Positions 16,172 through 24,970 of a stretch of 42,596 nucleotides of DNA are shown here, one piece after another (the first letter of the stretch is position 1; every line of letters starts with the position of its first letter). This DNA comes from an uncultured bacterium. GTDB lineage: Bacteria; Chloroflexota; Anaerolineae; J036; Brachytrichaceae. A model generated the notes under the pieces. That model was not told the DNA's origin, searched no databases, and saw nothing but the letters and a program-made list of their open reading frames with translations. The translations under genes and the position numbers were made by a program. The stretch spans positions 1 through 42,596 of the forward strand of contig CAIXPS010000140.1 of NCBI GenBank assembly GCA_903921365.1, written 5' to 3'.

Positions 16172-17581
16172 ATGCGCGAACGCAACCTCATAACATTAGT
16201 CATTATTATCGTAATTACGCTTCTATCGGTGGTTATTATTGCCCCCATAGCCAAGCCACAGTTCTTGTTAAACCTTATCTTCTGGCAGGACGCGCGTTCA
16301 CGCGACCTGCAGATCAAACAAGGTCTTGACTTGAAGGGTGGCATTCAGATATTGATGTCCCCCGATGTCGGGGAAGGCACCACTGTTGTTTCAGGCACGC
16401 TTGAATCCGCTCGCGCAATCATCGAGAATCGCGTTAACGGCATCGGCGTCAGCGAAGCATCTGTGCAGTTGCAGGGCAGTGACCGCATTCTGGTCGAACT
16501 TCCCGGCGTCACAGACAGACAACTCGCCATTGATATGGCTAAACGCACCGGACTACTCGAGTTCGTTGATGGCGGCACAAACTCACCGGCGACGAAACAG
16601 GTTATCTCTACTACCTACGCCATCCAGCAAACGCTGCTCTATCCCGTCACTGCTGCCGTGGGTAAGCCTATCATCAGTAACACTCAGACGATCTCCGGAG
16701 CCAGCCGCATTTACAATACAGCGTTTACCGGTGAAATTCTGCTCAGTAACAGTCGCGTCGACGCCCAAACCGGCCAGATTGTTGTGTTATTTTCGATCAA
16801 GCCATCTGCCCAGCAGTCCTTTCAGGAATTCACGTCCAGCCGTATTGGACAGCCGTTATGCATCGTTCTTGACTCTGTGGTGCTCTCATGTCCAGTGATC
16901 CGCAGTGTGCTGACTGAAGGCGGTCAAATCAGTGGAAACTTCACGAACGACGAAGCGCGCGATCTGGCGATTACTCTGAATTACGGGTCGCTGCCGATAC
17001 CGCTGAAGATCGAGACCGTTCGCGATGTGGGCGCAACACTGGGCACGGACTCTGTGCGCCGCAGTATTATTGCCGGTGTGATTGGCCTGGTTGTGCTGAT
17101 CATCTTTATGTTGCTGTACTACCGGCTGCCCGGTCTACTCTCGGCTGCGGCCCTGTTGTTCTTCGCAATTACAACGCTTGCGATCTACGTTCTGCTGCCC
17201 GTCACACTCACTCTGCCCGGTATAGCAGGCTTCCTGTTATCCATTGCGACCGCTGTGGACGCAAATATCTTGATCTTTGAGCGGTTTAAGGAAGAAATCC
17301 GCGCCGGTCGAACACTGCGCGGCGCAGTAGAAGCAGGTTTCCAACGCGCCTGGCCGTCAATTCGCGACTCCAACCTGAGCACGCTCATTACCTGCGTTGT
17401 TCTGTTCTTATTCGGAAATACCTTTGGCGCCAGCGCAGTAAAAGGTTTTGCTATTACCCTGATCCTGGGTATTCTCGTCAGCTTATTCTCGGCGATGGTG
17501 GTTACACGCACCTTGATGCGGTTGGTCTTCTCACAGCCATCAGAAGCGCTTGAACAGAACAAAACACTTTTGGGGGTATAA
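16172..17581 (+). CDS. secD: Protein translocase subunit SecD
   Basis: SecD works with SecF in the cytoplasmic membrane, using the proton gradient to help pull proteins out of SecYEG. The 469-residue protein has TM1 at about 7-25, GLDLKGGI at 51-58 (the conserved SecD motif), a P1 domain with ARAIIENRVNGIGVSEASVQ, and five C-terminal helices from about 292 on. The conserved ANILIFERFKEEI segment joins the last helices. Its length is typical of the shorter SecD form. secF starts eight bases after the stop. It lies right after a large secreted peptidase gene but is a housekeeping gene, so that adjacency is probably incidental. Confidence 0.97.
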   Translation: MRERNLITLVIIIVITLLSVVIIAPIAKPQFLLNLIFWQDARSRDLQIKQGLDLKGGIQILMSPDVGEGTTVVSGTLESARAIIENRVNGIGVSEASVQLQGSDRILVELPGVTDRQLAIDMAKRTGLLEFVDGGTNSPATKQVISTTYAIQQTLLYPVTAAVGKPIISNTQTISGASRIYNTAFTGEILLSNSRVDAQTGQIVVLFSIKPSAQQSFQEFTSSRIGQPLCIVLDSVVLSCPVIRSVLTEGGQISGNFTNDEARDLAITLNYGSLPIPLKIETVRDVGATLGTDSVRRSIIAGVIGLVVLIIFMLLYYRLPGLLSAAALLFFAITTLAIYVLLPVTLTLPGIAGFLLSIATAVDANILIFERFKEEIRAGRTLRGAVEAGFQRAWPSIRDSNLSTLITCVVLFLFGNTFGASAVKGFAITLILGILVSLFSAMVVTRTLMRLVFSQPSEALEQNKTLLGV

Positions 17582-17589
17582 GCAAAGCA

Positions 17590-18546
17590 ATGTTTACCAT
17601 CATACGTAACCGAGCTATCTATTTCTTGATTTCACTGGCGATCATCATGCCCGGATTCGGGTTTATGGTCTATAACATGATCACGCTGCCGACGCATACA
17701 CCGTGGCGTCTAAGCGTCGACTTCAGACAAGGAAGCATCTTTGATGTAAAGTTCTCTGAAACCGTCACTGAAGACAAGATACGAACTACTTTCGAGGAGT
17801 TTGGGCTGAATAACCCACTGGTATCCCGGTTGGGCACAGAAGCCGATAACACCTGGCAGATTCGCACGGACTTCCTGCAGGGCGAGCAAACGCAACGCCT
17901 GTTTGACGCGCTGGCTGCGCAAGTAGGGGCGCTGGACCAAAAACAGTCTAGTGTCTCATCGGTCAGTTCAAAGGTTGCCAGTGAAGTAACCAACGCCGCT
18001 GTGTACGCGGTGATCGCGGCCACGATCGCCATCCTGTTGTTTATCTGGTACAGCTTCCGCAAGGCTCCGCACGCCATTCGTTATAGCGTCTGCGCTATCG
18101 TGGCGATGATCCATGACGTTCTGGTCGCAGGCGGCCTGACAGCTATCCTCAGCACACTTTTTAACTGGGAAATCGATGCCCTGTTCCTGACTGCGATGCT
18201 GACCGTGATCGGCTTCTCGGTGCAGGACACAATCGTCGTTTATGACCGCATTCGCGAAAATCTCACACGCCATCGTGGTGAAGAGTTTGAACAGGTCGTG
18301 TCACGCAGTCTGGTTGAGACGCTGCACCGGTCATTGACGATTTCGCTGACGAATATCTTCGTCATGACTGCGCTGCTTCTATTCGGCGGCGCGAGCATCA
18401 AACAGTTCATCGCGGTTCTGTTGATCGGCCTGGTCAGCGGCACCTATTCGTCGATCTTCAACGCCGTTCCCCTGGTTGTCGCCTGGGAAGAACGCAGCCT
18501 CTTTGGCCGACGCAAAGCCACCAGCGACGCCCTTCCAGCCAAGTAA
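17590..18546 (+). CDS. secF: Protein translocase subunit SecF
   Basis: The 318-residue partner of SecD has six helices and a small P4 domain between TM1 and TM2. The usual GVDFxGG motif after TM1 is altered to SVDFRQGS at about 42-49. The TM4-TM5 region has the conserved VQDTIVVYDRIRENL and later LTISLTNIFVMTALLLFGG. Eight bases separate it from secD, so the two are co-transcribed. The ATG lacks a close Shine-Dalgarno sequence, although GGGGG lies about 14 bases upstream, and TATAAG overlapping the secD stop would place an internal leaderless start at 17589-17590. Confidence 0.97.
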   Translation: MFTIIRNRAIYFLISLAIIMPGFGFMVYNMITLPTHTPWRLSVDFRQGSIFDVKFSETVTEDKIRTTFEEFGLNNPLVSRLGTEADNTWQIRTDFLQGEQTQRLFDALAAQVGALDQKQSSVSSVSSKVASEVTNAAVYAVIAATIAILLFIWYSFRKAPHAIRYSVCAIVAMIHDVLVAGGLTAILSTLFNWEIDALFLTAMLTVIGFSVQDTIVVYDRIRENLTRHRGEEFEQVVSRSLVETLHRSLTISLTNIFVMTALLLFGGASIKQFIAVLLIGLVSGTYSSIFNAVPLVVAWEERSLFGRRKATSDALPAK

Positions 18547-18569
18547 GCTTTTTATACTGAGTTAGCGTT

Positions 18570-18610
18570 CCACTGAGTGGTGATTACAAGTCGTGTGATC
18601 CACTCAGTGG
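18570..18610. repeat. Pair of CCACTSAGTGG palindromes between secF and tilS
   Basis: CCACTGAGTGG (18570-18580) and CCACTCAGTGG (18600-18610) are each near-palindromic about a central base and are also reverse complements of each other, so they can form an 11-bp stem. This could be a terminator-like hairpin for secDF or a tandem operator. Confidence 0.5.
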
Positions 18611-18623
18611 CTTCATGGCAGTC

Positions 18624-18642
18624 CTAAAGGTTTCAAAGCAAT
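18624..18642 (+). repeat. Copy 2 of the dispersed short repeat
   Basis: CTAAAGGTTTCAAAGCAAT, one base different from the other copies, ends nine bases before the tilS GTG. Confidence 0.5.
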
Positions 18643-18650
18643 AATTACTG

Positions 18651-19712
18651 GTGACGCCCAATCAACCTGATTCTGCCAACGACCTGTCGAGTGCCGCACA
18701 AGTGCACACGGCCGTCCGCAGGTTTTTCGCAAAGCTTTCATCCCCTCTAAAACCCTACCCGGTCGTGCTCGCCATATCCGGCGGCCCGGACTCGTTGTGC
18801 ATGGCCGACGCCATCGTCGACTTACAGTCAGATATCCAGGTCATTCCAGTCATCGCCCATTTGAACCACGGACTCCGCGGTAAGGAGGCGCAGGCTGATG
18901 CAGACTTTGTGCGTAGTTTTGCCGTCAGCCATGATATCGCATGCCACATTGGCGAATCTGATGTCCACCAGATCAGCAAGGAACATCACATTTCGATCGA
19001 GGAAGCGGCTCGATCCGCCCGTTACACCTTTCTCGCATCCGTCGCAAGAGCGGCGCGCGCGAACTATATCGCGCTCGCACACAACGCCGATGACCAGGTC
19101 GAGACAGTGCTGTTAAGGCTAATCCGTGGAACCGGAATAACAGGGCTGCAAGGCATGCAGGCCGTCAGCCCCTTGAAAGCCGAATTCGACGCAGGTAATG
19201 ACACCCTCTTGCTGCTCAGACCATTACTCTCCCTGCCCCGCAGTGTGATTGACGCTTACTGCTCTGTTCGCAACTTGTCTCCCCGACACGACGCCACCAA
19301 CGATGAACGACATCATCTGCGAAACCGTATTCGGCTCGATCTCTTGCCGTTGCTGGAGAGCTATAACCCAGGCGTCCGCAAAGTGATCAGGCGACTGGCC
19401 GAGACCGCCGGCGCGGACGTGGAAATCGTCAGCTACGCTGTGAAACTTGCGCTGGATCAGATACGCATCCAGGACGCGGAACTGCTGACGATTGATCGAT
19501 CAGCCTGGACATTACTGCCCGTTGGCTTACAACGAGCCACTTTGCGCGACGCCCTCCTGCAGTTCAACGGTGAGCTAACGCATGTGAAATATGCCGGCAT
19601 CGAAGAAGCCCGCGACGTGTTAAACAGCGCGGCGGCCCATGCCGAGATCGCAATCCTCGCTCAGGTGAGGATCGTCGTAACCCCTCGCCAGTTCTGGTTC
19701 AAACGCGCGTGA
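18651..19712 (+). CDS. tilS: tRNA(Ile)-lysidine synthase TilS
   Basis: TilS adds lysine to C34 of tRNA-Ile(CAU) so that it reads AUA codons. The 353-residue protein has the PP-loop AISGGPDS at 41-48, binding ATP, followed by HLNHGLRG, ARYTFL and LAHNADDQVETVLLRLIRGTG, all conserved in the N-terminal catalytic domain. The C-terminus is short, so the tRNA-binding tail is reduced as in smaller TilS forms. The start is GTG at 18651 without a convincing Shine-Dalgarno sequence; the preceding repeat supplies AAAGG but about 20 bases away. Confidence 0.95.
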   Translation: MTPNQPDSANDLSSAAQVHTAVRRFFAKLSSPLKPYPVVLAISGGPDSLCMADAIVDLQSDIQVIPVIAHLNHGLRGKEAQADADFVRSFAVSHDIACHIGESDVHQISKEHHISIEEAARSARYTFLASVARAARANYIALAHNADDQVETVLLRLIRGTGITGLQGMQAVSPLKAEFDAGNDTLLLLRPLLSLPRSVIDAYCSVRNLSPRHDATNDERHHLRNRIRLDLLPLLESYNPGVRKVIRRLAETAGADVEIVSYAVKLALDQIRIQDAELLTIDRSAWTLLPVGLQRATLRDALLQFNGELTHVKYAGIEEARDVLNSAAAHAEIAILAQVRIVVTPRQFWFKRA

Positions 19713-19739
19713 TCTAACCTTCCATCTCTTCTATTCCTC

Positions 19740-19745
19740 TATAAT
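19740..19745 (+). promoter_or_regulatory. -10 element (TATAAT) for the HTH-Kelch gene, near-leaderless
   Basis: TATAAT at 19740-19745 predicts +1 at about 19752, three bases before the ATG at 19755. No ribosome-binding site fits in the gap. Confidence 0.55.
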
Positions 19746-19754
19746 GCAACAGTC

Positions 19755-21287
19755 ATGGCGGAGCCCAAAGAGCCACTAACTGAACGAGAGCTGGAAGTCG
19801 TGCGTCTATTGGGCGTCGCTGGCGCGGGCAACAAGGAAATCGCAGCGCAATTGTTCCTCAGCCCCAACACGGTTAAGGTTCATCTGCGCAACATCTTCAC
19901 AAAGCTCGAAGCCACGTCGCGCACTGAGGTAATCATGATCGCGATACGGAATGGTTGGATTGCGGTCAACCAACCCGTGCCGCCCAATAGTGAGACTGTC
20001 GAGCAGTCCGCTGCTTCGGAACCGCCGCAGATCAGCGCCAACGCGAGAAATCAATCCGATGAGACGACCAGTTCACAGGATGCACCCACCGCCTCCCCGC
20101 CAGACGCCCCCTCAAGTGAAGCGAATGTAGTAGTGCCGCCACAACCGACGATCACGGTGCCTGTAGCGCCAAACCCCCAGGCAATCCCAGCAATGGACAA
20201 ATGGCGCAGAGTCGTGCTGCTGGCGTCGTTCCTCGTGCTGGTGCTGTTCATCGCCTTTGCAGTGCCGCCAAATACCATTGGATATGCGGACACATTCGAC
20301 CCATTGCGAATTGGTCCTAGCCAGCCAAGAAACGGCCTCCTCTCACGCGGCGAGTCCTCACGCTGGTATTTGCGAGCCCCACTTCCAGCAGCCCGCGCCA
20401 GAGCAGTCGCCATCGCTGCCGGGAGTCACATCTATGTCATTGGCGGCGAGGTTAATCAGACTGTCTCTGCAGATGTCATGGTATATGAACCGCTATCCAA
20501 TACCTGGACGCTCGCACCGTCCTCGAAGCCAACTGCGGTGGCGAATACCGCCGCAGTTGCAGTAGGCAACCGCATCTACGTTGCGGGGGGAACAACCGCT
20601 GACGGCAGCCCGAGCAACGCATTGGAGTCCTATGACGTCGCAGCAGGGCGCTGGACAGTGCTCGCGCCGCTGCCCGCGCGTCTCGCCGGGCACGCAATGG
20701 TTGCCCTTGATAACCAGTTATACGTTTTCGGCGGCGTTTCCGACGGTGGAACAACAGACGCGAGTTATCGCTACGATATTACTCAGAACACATGGCATCC
20801 TATCGCCCCAATGCCCGGCGCGCGTAGCCTTATGGCTGCAGACACAGTCAATCCAAAAGGGACCCTGGACAGCGCCCGCATCTATGTCATTGGCGGGTTT
20901 AATGACGGGCGGGAACTAGCGACTTGCGCGTTTTATGCCCCTGACAGCGACTCATGGGACAACTGCGCGCCGATGACAATCCCGCGTAGCGCTCTGGGAT
21001 TAGCGCGCGTAGGCACAAACCTGTATGCTATCGGCGGCGGTTCGACCGGTTTCATCGGTTTTAACGAGCGCTATGACGCCCTGACGGATCGGTGGACGCC
21101 TCTCGAAACCCCTGTCACCAGCGATTGGCAAAGCACCGCCGTGGCTTCCATGCCCAGCGAATTCTTCGTGTTTGGCGGTTACAACAATGGCGAACGGCTG
21201 GCGTTTACATACGTATACGAAGTGTTCACAAACCGCGTCTATGTCCCCGCCTTCCTCGCGACAGACAGCCAGGGTAAGAAGCCATAA
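19755..21287 (+). CDS. LuxR-type HTH / transmembrane / Kelch-repeat protein (putative one-component membrane sensor)
   Basis: The 510-residue protein starts with a GerE/LuxR helix-turn-helix at about 7-70 (LTERELEVVRLL, then NKEIAAQLFLSPNTVKVHL). A Pro/Ser/Ala/Thr-rich linker runs to about 150 and one transmembrane helix spans 152-171. Beyond it come five or six Kelch repeats (about 203-495), each with the GG doublet and the spaced Tyr and Trp, e.g. IYVIGGEVN, LYVFGGVSD, IYVIGGFND. With the basic DNA-binding domain inside and the Kelch propeller outside, the layout resembles ToxR/CadC one-component regulators. No kinase or receiver partner is adjacent. It ends in VYVPAF, like the secreted peptidase's VYLPIM. 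Ligand and targets are unknown. Confidence 0.85.
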   Translation: MAEPKEPLTERELEVVRLLGVAGAGNKEIAAQLFLSPNTVKVHLRNIFTKLEATSRTEVIMIAIRNGWIAVNQPVPPNSETVEQSAASEPPQISANARNQSDETTSSQDAPTASPPDAPSSEANVVVPPQPTITVPVAPNPQAIPAMDKWRRVVLLASFLVLVLFIAFAVPPNTIGYADTFDPLRIGPSQPRNGLLSRGESSRWYLRAPLPAARARAVAIAAGSHIYVIGGEVNQTVSADVMVYEPLSNTWTLAPSSKPTAVANTAAVAVGNRIYVAGGTTADGSPSNALESYDVAAGRWTVLAPLPARLAGHAMVALDNQLYVFGGVSDGGTTDASYRYDITQNTWHPIAPMPGARSLMAADTVNPKGTLDSARIYVIGGFNDGRELATCAFYAPDSDSWDNCAPMTIPRSALGLARVGTNLYAIGGGSTGFIGFNERYDALTDRWTPLETPVTSDWQSTAVASMPSEFFVFGGYNNGERLAFTYVYEVFTNRVYVPAFLATDSQGKKP

Positions 21288-21302
21288 ACTAATATGCGCA
21301 GT

Positions 21303-23117
21303 TTACTGTTGAGCGATAAACTGCCGCTCGTAAAGACCACGGTACAGGCCGCCCAGTTTAAGTAATTCCGCATGCGTCCCATGTTCAGCAATTCTGCCTG
21401 CGTCAATAACATAGATATGGCTCGCGTTGCGCACTGTGCTTAAACGGTGAGCAATCACAATCGAGGTCCTTCCATGCAATAGACGCTCCAGTGCATCCTG
21501 GATCAAGGCCTCCGTCACAGTATCGACGCTCGAAGTCGCCTCATCCATGATCAAAACGCGCGGGTTGACCAGCACTGCGCGTGCGATACAAATCAGCTGA
21601 CGTTGCCCCACTGAAAAGTTCGCGCCGCCCTCCATGATGCGTGTGTCATATCCTTCCTCCAGCTGATTGATGAAATCATCGGCATTCGCAAGGTGCGCAG
21701 CAGCAGTGATTTCCGCGTCAGTGGCCTCCGGCTTGCCAAAGCGAATGTTGTCTGCAATCGTCCCCGCGAACAGGAACGGGTCCTGTGACACCAACCCCAT
21801 CTGCCGATGCAAACTCACCTGAGTAACATCGCAAATATCATGGCCGTCAATCAGCACCGCGCCTGACGTTGCCTCATAGAACCGCGCCACGAGGTTCGCA
21901 ATCGATGTCTTGCCCGCCCCAGTCGGCCCCACTAGTGCGATGATCTGCCCCGGCTCAATCTTCATGCTGACGTCGTGCAGAATTTCACGCTCGCGCGTAT
22001 AGCCGAATGAAACATGCTGTAGTTCTATCGAACCCTTGAGCGGTGGCATTTCTATTGCGCCACTGCGATCTGATATCTCCGGGCGCGTATCCAGGAGCTC
22101 GAGCACGCGCTCGCCACCCGCGGTGGCAGACTGGAGCGTTGTATACAGTTGGCTCAGGTCGCGGATTGGATCGAAGAAGCGGCTCACATAAGAAAGGAAA
22201 GCAACCACCACCCCAATCGTCACTGTCTGTTGCACCGCCATGACGCCGCCGATCCACAAGACGATGCATGTGGCCGCAATGCTCAACACGTCAACCGTAG
22301 GCAGAAAGACAAACGAGAGCGACATTGCATTGATATTGACGTCACGGTTAGAGCGGTTGATCTTCTCAAATCGGTCCTGCGTGTTCTCTTCCTGTGAAAA
22401 TGCCTGGATCACGCGCATGCCAGTGATGTTTTCTGCCAGGTCGCCGACGACAGCGCCCAGTTTCTCGCGCGTCTGTCGAAATGCCACCCGCGCGTGCCGG
22501 CTGAACAGAACAGTCGCCAGCACCATCACGGGTAATACGCTGAATGTCAACAACGCAAGCCGGGGCTCCATCACAACCATCACCACAATTGTGCCAATCA
22601 GAGAGACGCTGTCCCCCAGCACGGTCACCAAACCTTGCGACAACAGATCATTGATTACAGAAACGTCGTTGACCACGCGCGAAATCGTGACGCCAATAAT
22701 TGTTCTATCGTGATAGGCAACGGACAGGTTCTGCAGGTGATAAAAGAGTTGCCCACGCAACGTGCTTAATACCCGTTGACCAATCCATGACAGGACGTAG
22801 TCACGCACCGCGGACGACAGGTATCCACCACACAGCACCGCAGTGAGCAATATGCCCATGTTCACAAGCCCCGATGCATCGCCCTTCCCAATGTACTGGT
22901 CGATCACCACCTTCATCAAGTATGGCGCTAAGAGTTGTGCGCCAGCCGCAATCAGCATCAACGCGATTGCGGCGACTAATTGCCACTTGTAAGGTGTTAC
23001 AAACTTTCCAAGGCGCAACAACACGCGCCCGTCAATCTTGCCCTCGGTCGTGACGCCAAAAGCGCTGAGCACGCCGCCTGGCCCACCCGCCCCGCCGCCG
23101 CCAATGCTGATGCTCAT
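21303..23117 (-). CDS. ABC exporter half, catalytically complete NBD with altered signature
   Basis: This 604-residue type IV exporter half has a six-helix membrane domain (about 35-320) and an NBD with Walker A GPTGAGKTS at about 396-404, Walker B VLIMDEATSSVD with catalytic Glu, and IAHRLST with the switch His. Its signature is FSVGQ instead of LSGGQ. The degenerate features of the upstream partner complement this, as in heterodimeric exporters such as TM287/288, BmrCD and LmrCD. The Gly-rich N-terminus is unusual. The ATG overlaps the partner's stop by four bases (23114-23117). It is probably a multidrug or lipid exporter. Confidence 0.93.
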   Translation of the reverse strand: MSISIGGGGAGGPGGVLSAFGVTTEGKIDGRVLLRLGKFVTPYKWQLVAAIALMLIAAGAQLLAPYLMKVVIDQYIGKGDASGLVNMGILLTAVLCGGYLSSAVRDYVLSWIGQRVLSTLRGQLFYHLQNLSVAYHDRTIIGVTISRVVNDVSVINDLLSQGLVTVLGDSVSLIGTIVVMVVMEPRLALLTFSVLPVMVLATVLFSRHARVAFRQTREKLGAVVGDLAENITGMRVIQAFSQEENTQDRFEKINRSNRDVNINAMSLSFVFLPTVDVLSIAATCIVLWIGGVMAVQQTVTIGVVVAFLSYVSRFFDPIRDLSQLYTTLQSATAGGERVLELLDTRPEISDRSGAIEMPPLKGSIELQHVSFGYTREREILHDVSMKIEPGQIIALVGPTGAGKTSIANLVARFYEATSGAVLIDGHDICDVTQVSLHRQMGLVSQDPFLFAGTIADNIRFGKPEATDAEITAAAHLANADDFINQLEEGYDTRIMEGGANFSVGQRQLICIARAVLVNPRVLIMDEATSSVDTVTEALIQDALERLLHGRTSIVIAHRLSTVRNASHIYVIDAGRIAEHGTHAELLKLGGLYRGLYERQFIAQQ

Positions 23118-24970
23118 TTCAGTGCCTCCAACTCAACATGACGCTCCGCGACAAGCTCTTGCGGGCGCAATTGTCGCTGGTATATCTCCGCATATAGTCC
23201 GCTTGTCCGCATCAGTTCATCATGCGCGGTCTGATGATCGCTGCGCCTGCCAGTCGCAACGATCCTGCCTTTATTCAACAACAGCACAAGGTCAGCCTGT
23301 CGAATGGTGCTCAACCTCTGCGCGATGACAAACGATGTGCGCCCTTGCATCAACCGCTGCAAAGCCTCTTGGATTACCGACTCTGTCTCGGTATCCACAC
23401 TCGATGTGGCATCATCCAGGATCAGAATCTGCGGGTTTTTCAGCAACGCGCGCGCAATGGCGATGCGTTGCTTTTGCCCTCCTGATAGTGTGACGCCGCG
23501 TTCGCCGACCGGCGTTTCATATTGCTTTGGCAACTGCATGATGAACTCATGCGCCGATGCGGCTACAGCTGCAGCGATGATCTCCTCTTCAGTGGCGCCG
23601 GGCCGGCCAAATGCGATATTCTGTCGAATTGTGCTGGCAAACAAGGTGGTGTCCTGCAACACGATCCCTATTTGCTCGCGGAGTGAATTCACAGTCACCT
23701 CGCGCACATCGTGACCATCGATTAATATTCTTCCCTCCGTCGGATCATAGAAGCGCGGGATGAGACTGGTTACCGAGCTTTTGCCTGAGCCCGTTGTTCC
23801 GAGTAGCGCCACAACCTGTCCCGGCTGAACGTCAAACGTGATGTCATTGAGCACCTGATGCCGGCCGAAATATGCAAAGGAGACATGGTCGAACTGAACA
23901 TGCCCTGCCAGGTCGCCGATTGGCTTTGCGCCTGGAGCATCTTTCACCTCTGACTTCGTATCGAGTATCTCAAAAATGCGGTCGCCAGAAGCCGCCGCCT
24001 GCGCAATCGCGCCCAGCACCATGCCCAGTCGCCGTATCGGCATCAGCAGTTGGCTGACATAGGTGGAGAATGCAACCAACTGTCCAATAGTCAGGCTGCC
24101 ATTAATCACCTGATATCCGCCATAGATTAAAATAACAATTGCCCCGATGCTGGTAACCAATTGCAGCATGGGCAGGTTAAAAGCCTGCATCCGGGCGGCT
24201 TGAATGTTTAGCACCAGCAACTTGTCGTTCGCTTCGTCGAAGTGCTTGATCTCATTCTGTTCCTGCGCAAATCCTTTAACGATGCGCGCGCCCCGCAAAT
24301 TCTGATCCAGCCTGGTTGTGACAGCATCGACTTGCTGTTGAATCAAGCGCGATAGCGGGCGAAAACGCGTTCCAAAGCTGATCGCGATATACACCAGGAA
24401 TGGAACCGTCAGCAAAGTGAGTGCTGCGAGTGTCGGGTTAATGATGAACGTCGCAACCGCAATGCCGCCCACCAGTGTTACTACCTCCACCACGCGCAAC
24501 ACGGCGCGGCCGGTCAGGAACCGGATGCGGTCAACGTCGCTGATCGCGCGGGTGAGCAGTTGTCCTGTCTCCGACCGGTCGTGATAGCTGAACGAGAGGG
24601 ACTGTAGTTTGTCGTGGATCGCATTTCGCAGGTCATAAGCCACATTCTGGGATGCGACCTCAGTCCACCGACCATTCAGAAAGGTAAACACACCGCGCAC
24701 CAGCGTGATGATCACCAGGACGGCGCTGCCCTGCCAGATCGACGTGATGTCCAGTTTGCGGATGCCTGTGTCGATGATGTATTGGATGATCAACGGCATG
24801 GCAAGCGTGATGCCATTCATCAACATGAGCAATGCGTATGATCCGACGATGTACTTCCAATAGGGACGCAGGTAGGACATACACCGCATGAGCGTCTTCA
24901 CCGCCGAGGGCGCGGCAAGCATCGCAGGCGCGGAGTCGTCTTTGACAGGTTCGGATTTATGCGCGCTCAT
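23114..24970 (-). CDS. ABC exporter half with degenerate ATPase site
   Basis: The 618-residue partner has a six-helix membrane domain and an NBD with Walker A GTTGSGKSS and a canonical LSGGQKQR signature. The catalytic Glu after Walker B is Asp (ILILDDATSSVD) and the switch His is Gln (VIAQRLST). Exactly these two replacements mark the degenerate-site subunit of heterodimeric exporters. Its good signature would complete the active site formed with the other half's Walker motifs. The gene overlaps the MarR gene by 14 bases, so the three genes form one operon. Export substrate is unknown; MarR control suggests a toxic or phenolic compound (inference). Confidence 0.94.
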   Translation of the reverse strand: MSAHKSEPVKDDSAPAMLAAPSAVKTLMRCMSYLRPYWKYIVGSYALLMLMNGITLAMPLIIQYIIDTGIRKLDITSIWQGSAVLVIITLVRGVFTFLNGRWTEVASQNVAYDLRNAIHDKLQSLSFSYHDRSETGQLLTRAISDVDRIRFLTGRAVLRVVEVVTLVGGIAVATFIINPTLAALTLLTVPFLVYIAISFGTRFRPLSRLIQQQVDAVTTRLDQNLRGARIVKGFAQEQNEIKHFDEANDKLLVLNIQAARMQAFNLPMLQLVTSIGAIVILIYGGYQVINGSLTIGQLVAFSTYVSQLLMPIRRLGMVLGAIAQAAASGDRIFEILDTKSEVKDAPGAKPIGDLAGHVQFDHVSFAYFGRHQVLNDITFDVQPGQVVALLGTTGSGKSSVTSLIPRFYDPTEGRILIDGHDVREVTVNSLREQIGIVLQDTTLFASTIRQNIAFGRPGATEEEIIAAAVAASAHEFIMQLPKQYETPVGERGVTLSGGQKQRIAIARALLKNPQILILDDATSSVDTETESVIQEALQRLMQGRTSFVIAQRLSTIRQADLVLLLNKGRIVATGRRSDHQTAHDELMRTSGLYAEIYQRQLRPQELVAERHVELEALK

